Positions 44,238 through 49,388 of a DNA stretch of 49,388 bases are shown in pieces. Source of the DNA: an uncultured Blastocatellia bacterium (GTDB lineage: Bacteria; Acidobacteriota; Blastocatellia; Pyrinomonadales; Pyrinomonadaceae); contig CAMLLD010000050.1 of the NCBI GenBank assembly GCA_946480785.1, positions 1-49,388 of the forward strand, in the 5' to 3' direction. The position numbers were made by a program, and so were the translations under genes. The notes below the pieces were generated by a model, which was given only the letters and a program-made list of their open reading frames with translations, was not told the DNA's origin and did no database searches. The first letter of the stretch is position 1. Each line of letters starts with the position of its first letter.

Positions 44238-46172
44238 CTAAGCTGTCTTGTGGCTGGTGGGAGTGGACAGACTCACGCGCGTGCGCATCCGCTGCTGCCA
44301 CGCACTACGCTCGCCCGCGTCGGCTTCTTCGATCTGCGTCAACGCCGCCGTCAACGGCTCGCCTCCCAACTGCTTCATCTTTATATAAAGCAACGCCGGC
44401 ACAATCGCGATCAGCGGCACGATGAAGATGTTTATGAGATTGACGAACTGTTGGTAGATCTGTTGCGACATCGAGTTCTTGGGACCGTTAACTACAAACT
44501 TAACCCGGCCCACGATGGCACTCACGATCAACGGAATCACGATCTGCAACACGCACACAATGATGATGGTGCGCCACGAGCGCGAGGCAAGCTCACGCGC
44601 ACGGCGCATTGCGGCCTTCCCTTGCAAACCTTCAATGAGCACCACCGGCGCGTAAAGCGAGTAACGGACCCACGTAATGACGCCGGGCACGACCAACAAC
44701 ACCATGCCGAGCAGGATCTTCAACGTTACCCGAATCACCGTTTTCATAAACGGACGCCAACGCTTCTTCAAAACTCCAAACGCAACTCGCAGCTCGACCG
44801 GTCGCAACGGCGCCGCCGTGATCTGCGTGATGATCACCGCCGTCACGCCCGAGATCACCGAACTGGCAATCGTGTAAGCCACGATCTGCCCTAACGCCAC
44901 GATGACCATCGCACACGCGACCGCGATCCTCAGCCCTTTGTTCGCACCCGCGAGGTACTGGTTAGCGATCATCAGCGCGGTCATCAGAATCGACGTGACG
45001 ATCACCGGCACGTGCGCGATAAGACTCAGCTTCACAAACTTCGGGAAGTACTCGCTGTAAAGCGCAAACGCGCGCCGGTAAAGCGCGCCGATGCCTTCCG
45101 CCTGCCCGCGCAACGTACTCGCAAATGCAAACGCAGTCGGCGGCCGCTTCACCGGCTCTTTTGCCAGCGCCGACATCACCACTCCCGCAACGCGCTTCGG
45201 AATCTTCTTCGAGCGTTCGCGCAGGTGCTGCGGCGACTGTTCGCGATGCGCCTTCATTACCGCCGAAGTGTTGCCGGAAAACGGCGGCTCGCCCGCGAGC
45301 ATTTGATAAGCGATCACGCCGAGACTGTAGATGTCGGAACGCATGTCGACGTGCCCGCCGCCGCACTGTTCGGGCGACATGTAAAGCGGCGTGCCCATGA
45401 TCGCACCGACGCGCGTCAACGCTGCTCCATGCGCAGTGGTCGCGCCCGCGTGTCGCGTTGGACTTCCTCCGTTTGAGTCCTCGAAAAGAAGCGTGCCATC
45501 CTCGTCCGCGAAACTGTCCTGCTGCGTCGGCGGTCTCGTGAGCTGCGGCGCTTGCAGCAGCGTGTTCTTTTCCAAATCGCCGCCGGCGCGCATCGCCGAG
45601 ACATTGTCGATCAATGTCGAAGCTGAATCGTCGACGGGCGCGCTCTCGTTGGTTGGTCCAAGTTTGGCGATGCCGAAATCGAGCACCTTGACGCGATAAC
45701 CGCCGAGACGATTGGGTTCGAGCCAGATGTTGTCGGGCTTCAGATCGCGGTGAATGATGCCCTGCTGGTGTGCTTCGTGAACGGCGGAACAAACCTGTTC
45801 CATGATGTCTGCGACCCACTCGAGCGGCAAATGCTTCTCTTCGGCCAGCACGTCGCCGAGCGTGCAGCCGTCGAGATACTCCATCACGAGATAAGCCACC
45901 TGGCCTTCTTTCACCCGCGCAAAACCGAAGTCGGTAACGTCGACGACGTTCGGGTGACGCAAACGTCCGGCAGCGCGCGCTTCGCGCTTGAAGCGTTCGA
46001 CAAACTCCTCGTTACGCATGAAGCGCGGCGAGATCAATTTCAACGCGACGTAGCGTTCCGTGCCGAGGTGCGTCGCGAGATACACCGCGCCCATGCCGCC
46101 CTGACCGAGCAGTCGTTCGAGGCGATATTTTTCGTCGAGCACTTCGCCGACGTAATGTTCAAGTCCGGGCAT
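44238..46172 (-). CDS. Ser/Thr protein kinase (PknB-like) with multi-TM C-terminal domain
   Basis: 644 aa. The kinase domain spans residues 16-355, with glycine loop LGQGGMGAVYLA (22-33), K45, HRDLKPDN (141-148), DFG (165-167), GTPLYMSPEQ (260-269) and DIYSLGVIAYQ. All catalytic residues are present. Between DFG and GTP there are about 90 residues instead of about 20; this Ser/Thr-rich, acidic insert is a possible autophosphorylation or docking segment. After residue 380 come about six hydrophobic segments (383-405, 413-452, 480-500, 535-555, 575-598), a membrane domain in place of the usual single TM and PASTA repeats. The start at ATG 46172 has no clear ribosome site. Its targets are not shown by context. 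Confidence 0.93.
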   Translation of the reverse strand: MPGLEHYVGEVLDEKYRLERLLGQGGMGAVYLATHLGTERYVALKLISPRFMRNEEFVERFKREARAAGRLRHPNVVDVTDFGFARVKEGQVAYLVMEYLDGCTLGDVLAEEKHLPLEWVADIMEQVCSAVHEAHQQGIIHRDLKPDNIWLEPNRLGGYRVKVLDFGIAKLGPTNESAPVDDSASTLIDNVSAMRAGGDLEKNTLLQAPQLTRPPTQQDSFADEDGTLLFEDSNGGSPTRHAGATTAHGAALTRVGAIMGTPLYMSPEQCGGGHVDMRSDIYSLGVIAYQMLAGEPPFSGNTSAVMKAHREQSPQHLRERSKKIPKRVAGVVMSALAKEPVKRPPTAFAFASTLRGQAEGIGALYRRAFALYSEYFPKFVKLSLIAHVPVIVTSILMTALMIANQYLAGANKGLRIAVACAMVIVALGQIVAYTIASSVISGVTAVIITQITAAPLRPVELRVAFGVLKKRWRPFMKTVIRVTLKILLGMVLLVVPGVITWVRYSLYAPVVLIEGLQGKAAMRRARELASRSWRTIIIVCVLQIVIPLIVSAIVGRVKFVVNGPKNSMSQQIYQQFVNLINIFIVPLIAIVPALLYIKMKQLGGEPLTAALTQIEEADAGERSAWQQRMRTRVSLSTPTSHKTA

Positions 46173-46229
46173 GAGTCACAGATGCTAACACGAGCCATAC
46201 CGAAACATGGATGGAGGTCAGCAATCCAC

Positions 46230-47546
46230 CTAATCGGACGGGGACAAGGCTTCCTCAATCACGCGCTTGTCATGTTCCCGTAAGTGCACGGCCATTTTTT
46301 CGGAAGCCTCAAAACTCGCCCCCTCTTCGATGGCGCGGGCAATCGAGTTATGTTCTGAGATTATTTGAGTGCGGTCTGTGGCAGTCTGCGGGTAAATCTT
46401 GGTTGTCCAGTCGTGAAGGGTCTTGACCAGGGTCGCCCGTGTGTCGCGCTCCACGCCTGGGCCGCCCAATCTGGCAATCTCTTCGTGGAACTGCTGCCCG
46501 AGCCGTCTGAAATCATCAGGCGAATCACCGTTAAAGGACTGCATCTTTGCCATCAGTTCACGCAGAGTCCCTTTGTCATCTTGGCTTCCTGCGGCTTCAG
46601 AAGCAAACTCGCATTCGTACCGCTGGCGTATGTCGAGAAGACTTTCAACATCTGCTTTACACATGCCTCGCTGTGGCAAACTGTCAGTCCCGAGCGGCGA
46701 TCTTTGTTCGTATGGAGGCTCAGCAAGGTACTTGATGAGGTCTTGGAAAACGTTCTTGCCAGACAGACTTGGCCTACGCCTGCGACGCAACAAAGAGGGA
46801 CTCTCGGATCGCCAAACACGTATCGGTTTACGCATGCCGCGAACATTAATTTCAGTTATGCGCCCTTCCCCTACGCCCCTTCGTTCGACAAGGTGTGTCG
46901 AAGCAAACTTAGCGTGTACACAGATGCCTCTATCGCGAGCTTTATCTTGAAGGCGAGCCGCAAGATTCATTGGCGAGCCGGCGTAATCAACCTGACCGTG
47001 GCCATAGTTAAGTCTCCAAGCTAAGCCGCCCGCTAAACCAATACCCAGATCGATATCTGTCGGGTCTAAACGGTCATATTTCTTACTGTCGTTGACAAGT
47101 CGATAAAAGTACTCTTGCAGGTAACCAACGATATCGAGGATCGCCAGTTTAATTCCCTCTTTCACGTCTCTGTCCAGGTCAAGATCGATTTCCCAAACTA
47201 ACAGCATCCCATCGCCCAACTTCTTCCAAAGCGAAGGAAAAATATGCGACCTCACAGTCTTTTGAAACTCGTTTTCCTGACCGTCATAGCGCTCAAGATC
47301 CCAGGCCTCTCGCAGCACAGCTTTTGGAAACAGGGGGAAGAAATCACGCAGTATCTCCGCCGGATCGATACAGGTTTCCTCCTCCGCTTGCTGAACGAGT
47401 TTAGTGAAACCACGGATGTCGGCGAAACAGGCAACGACTTCTCTGCTTGTAATCCTCGGCTTATGGCCGAGTTCTGCAAAACCTAAGAACTCAAGGGTTC
47501 GTTCATAGCCCCGCAAAGTCTCCTCGAATTGAATGTTGGGTGTCAT
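46230..47546 (-). CDS. Class III nucleotide cyclase fused to an FCD-like domain
   Basis: 438 aa, predicted soluble. The N-terminal cyclase homology domain (about residues 34-247) has FADIRGFTKL with metal ligand D43, KKLGDGMLLVW with K109 and D112, and VDYAGSPMNLAARLQ with D187, N194 and R198. All catalytic positions therefore look intact. After an Arg-rich linker (254-258), residues about 300-430 resemble the all-helical FCD domain of GntR regulators: LLDIRQRYECEFASEAA, FHEEIARLGG, EHNSIARAIEEG and MAVHLREH. FCD-type His ligands H354, H399 and H421 are present, while the Asp expected four residues before the first His is Gly. I see no winged-helix DNA-binding domain. GGAGGA lies before ATG 47546. 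The gene overlaps the dioxygenase 3' end by 44 nt. FCD assignment is by eye. Confidence 0.85.
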   Translation of the reverse strand: MTPNIQFEETLRGYERTLEFLGFAELGHKPRITSREVVACFADIRGFTKLVQQAEEETCIDPAEILRDFFPLFPKAVLREAWDLERYDGQENEFQKTVRSHIFPSLWKKLGDGMLLVWEIDLDLDRDVKEGIKLAILDIVGYLQEYFYRLVNDSKKYDRLDPTDIDLGIGLAGGLAWRLNYGHGQVDYAGSPMNLAARLQDKARDRGICVHAKFASTHLVERRGVGEGRITEINVRGMRKPIRVWRSESPSLLRRRRRPSLSGKNVFQDLIKYLAEPPYEQRSPLGTDSLPQRGMCKADVESLLDIRQRYECEFASEAAGSQDDKGTLRELMAKMQSFNGDSPDDFRRLGQQFHEEIARLGGPGVERDTRATLVKTLHDWTTKIYPQTATDRTQIISEHNSIARAIEEGASFEASEKMAVHLREHDKRVIEEALSPSD

Positions 47547-48519
47547 GTGAGTCCTCCACTGGATGAGATGGGTGAGCAGTGGCGAGGCGGACGCGGAGTA
47601 ACATGCGATCGCGATCCTCGAAAGAAGTCCTTCCGTGCAAAATCTGATGGTTATTCAGGATGACCAGATCGCCGGAGCGTAGCGCAACGCAATCAGGCGA
47701 TAGTTTTTGTATGTGAGATGCCGCGTGCGACAACGCCCATTCGCATTCGGGTAATAGCGCAGGCGCGCCAGACTCAATCGCGGAAACGATTAGATCGTGA
47801 CGATAGCGCATATTCTCCTCGCCCCAGAGAATCGGGGCTGAGATCCACTCAGGAACAGCGTCCGAACGATCTTTAGTAAATACAGTTGGCACGCGAAAGG
47901 GAAAAGAATTTTCGCGGAGCAGGCTAATGCATTTGCGTCCGTCCGAGTTTTTTGAGAGTGAGTCTAACAAACGACGGGTAGATAGAAACTGCGATAGTCC
48001 GCCTCCATCTGATGCGGATTTGTACGCGAAGAACATGACGTAATTCTCAGGCGCGGATTTAAAAGCAGAATCAGTATGAAGCGGAGCGTCTCCACAGCGT
48101 TCGGTGATCGTCGGCGTGTAATCTGAAGGTAGCGTCGATCGTGGAGACACTTCCCACACGAGCCGGGTGCGGTGAGGATCGGCGCTGGTTGGATTGCCGA
48201 TGCACGAAGCAAATGCCAATAAGGCTTGCTTTGCAGACTGAAGCTCCAAAATGCCAAACGGAAGGTTCTTTACAATTGTGCAGTTAACACCCTCGTGCAA
48301 GCGCTGATTGACTGATTGCCCGAGTTGCCATAACTGCGGAAAATGAACGCGTACCGCGGTCGACAACGTTGCTATTAACGACGGCTCACTGCATTCATCA
48401 CAAGCATCCGGTAGCTTATTGACAAGAACATGGAGCAGCCTCTCACTGTCGTGAAGTGAAGCTTGAACTTCGAGCGGATCATCCCAACCCGCAATATAGT
48501 GAGGTATGTTGGCGTTCAT
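47503..48519 (-). CDS. TauD/TfdA-like Fe(II)/2-oxoglutarate-dependent dioxygenase
   Basis: 338 aa. The metal-binding HxD is in APLHTDSAF (H148, D150). The distal His is in NHQILHGRTSF (H295), and the 2-oxoglutarate-binding Arg is probably R309 in MLLRVRL. These match the TauD/clavaminate synthase-like fold. Length and the poorly matching N-terminal 80 residues suggest a branch close to clavaminate synthase/asparagine oxygenase-type enzymes rather than taurine dioxygenase. The substrate is unknown; such enzymes hydroxylate small molecules or amino acids. ATG 48519 is preceded only by AGG. Its stop lies 44 nt inside the cyclase gene, so the two are likely translated together. Confidence 0.85.
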   Translation of the reverse strand: MNANIPHYIAGWDDPLEVQASLHDSERLLHVLVNKLPDACDECSEPSLIATLSTAVRVHFPQLWQLGQSVNQRLHEGVNCTIVKNLPFGILELQSAKQALLAFASCIGNPTSADPHRTRLVWEVSPRSTLPSDYTPTITERCGDAPLHTDSAFKSAPENYVMFFAYKSASDGGGLSQFLSTRRLLDSLSKNSDGRKCISLLRENSFPFRVPTVFTKDRSDAVPEWISAPILWGEENMRYRHDLIVSAIESGAPALLPECEWALSHAASHIQKLSPDCVALRSGDLVILNNHQILHGRTSFEDRDRMLLRVRLATAHPSHPVEDSHDTQHSIRGDFAGL

Positions 48520-48572
48520 TGCGCGCCTATCTAATCACAGGGAACCGCATTAGATAAAGACGTGCAAGGTAT

Positions 48573-49388
48573 TCACCACGGTTCATCTATGGTCCCGATA
48601 GGCTGGCCGTCGGGTGGGGGTTGCGGGCTCGTGAGATTCATCTTCTTCGGATCTTCCTGAAAGCGCTTGATCTGATCGAAGCTGTAGAAAAGAAACGCGC
48701 GCCGGTTATCGTCCGTGGTTAGACGTCGTTGTGTTCCGAGCCACGTCTTCAACTGCTCGAGTTTCCACGAAGCAATCGCGCGCACCTGGTTCGCTGCGCG
48801 ATCGTTCGCGGCGAGCGACATAAGGTTCGTCAACACTACCATGTTCACGGTGTGCTGCAGCTCGCCCGCATAACCACTCGCTGCGGGCGCTTTCCACGTC
48901 GCCGCGAGCACGCGATCGATCACTTCGTCGAGACCGGGATTGCGCGGATCGCGAGCGTGAAATTGGACCAGACGCGCGGCGCGTTCCTGGTTGAATAAAA
49001 AACCGGCGACGTGATCAGCGATCGCTTCCGCAGGCGCGAGCGCGTCAAACACCGGCTGTGTGCGAATACGAAAGTCTTCGCGCGTGCGCGGATAACCGAT
49101 CGGCCGCGGCGGAATCAAACGCAACAACGATTCGGGCACCGCGAGCGCTTCCGGTTTCAGAGTGTCGAGCACTGCCGCAAGCGCGCGCCGTTGCTCCTCA
49201 GGCGCGACGATCTGCGGATTGCGATCGCCTTTTCCTTTCACGCTGAAGGTGTAGTCCTGGCCGCCGATCACTTTCGCCGCCGCTTCGACCTGGTAGCGGT
49301 GATACATGTAGATCGGCACGAGCACTTCTTCGATCGTCGCGAGCGGCTGGCCTTCGCGAATGTTGTTTTCACCGAAACGTCGCAGCGC
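48573..49388 (-). CDS. Zinc-dependent metalloprotease, DUF4953/Met-zincin type, C-terminal part
   Basis: The last 271 residues of a larger protein whose start is beyond the right edge. The frame is open through base 49388, where it reads ALRRFGENNIREGQP. The motifs EEVLVPIYMYHRYQVEAAAKV, VIGGQDYTFSVKG and the end IGTIDEPW are typical, from memory, of the C-terminal region of large (about 800-900 aa) secreted DUF5117/DUF4953 metalloproteases common in Acidobacteriota and Bacteroidota. The HExxH site would be upstream, outside the window. A GTG inside this stretch at 49323-49325 is not the start. The gene ends 53 nt before the dioxygenase. Confidence 0.82.
   Translation of the reverse strand, partial: ALRRFGENNIREGQPLATIEEVLVPIYMYHRYQVEAAAKVIGGQDYTFSVKGKGDRNPQIVAPEEQRRALAAVLDTLKPEALAVPESLLRLIPPRPIGYPRTREDFRIRTQPVFDALAPAEAIADHVAGFLFNQERAARLVQFHARDPRNPGLDEVIDRVLAATWKAPAASGYAGELQHTVNMVVLTNLMSLAANDRAANQVRAIASWKLEQLKTWLGTQRRLTTDDNRRAFLFYSFDQIKRFQEDPKKMNLTSPQPPPDGQPIGTIDEPW

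Overview
The window looks like Acidobacteriota DNA (GC-rich; class not assignable from the sequence). The main sign is a very large set of ADOP-type permeases (the family called acidobacterial duplicated orphan permease, TIGR03434), with a many-TM Ser/Thr kinase and a Met-zincin-like protease nearby. Another ADOP-bearing phylum such as Gemmatimonadota cannot be excluded. Every gene I can support is on the minus strand; the long plus-strand frames are shadows.

Region 1 (1-41503) looks like one transport operon, read from right to left. It begins with a membrane-anchored MacA/HlyD-type adaptor (40247-41503) and two MacB/LolD-type ABC ATPases that overlap by 4 nt (39353-40108 and 38688-39356). 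Sixteen consecutive FtsX/MacB-type double permeases of about 795-851 aa follow. In transcription order they are called P1 (36161-38581) to P16 (1-1737, cut by the window edge). Junctions between permeases run from a 4-nt overlap to a 25-nt gap, and no member is broken. The permeases form two interleaved subclasses: A (P2, P4, P9, P14, P15) and B (the rest). Each permease carries two FtsX halves with two ATPase-docking motifs, so one permease plus the ATPase pair could form a complete transporter. My working model is one shared motor and adaptor serving many interchangeable permeases. ADOP permeases are normally described as lacking a neighbouring ATPase, so this linkage is the most notable point in the window.

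Region 2 (41504-41812) is a 309-bp non-coding stretch with a candidate terminator, nested inverted repeats and a candidate promoter for the transport operon.

Region 3 (41813-44008) holds a secreted matrixin-like protein with Ca-binding-type loops and an upstream membrane-anchored protein of unknown function, preceded by a good sigma70-like promoter.

Region 4 (44238-48519) is a signalling block: a Ser/Thr kinase with a multi-TM C-terminus, a class III nucleotide cyclase that appears fused to a GntR-type FCD ligand-binding domain, and a TauD-like Fe(II)/2-oxoglutarate dioxygenase whose 3' end overlaps the cyclase by 44 nt. Region 5 (48573 to the right edge) is the C-terminal part of a DUF4953-type zinc metalloprotease. 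I see no tRNA, rRNA, CRISPR array or insertion sequence.
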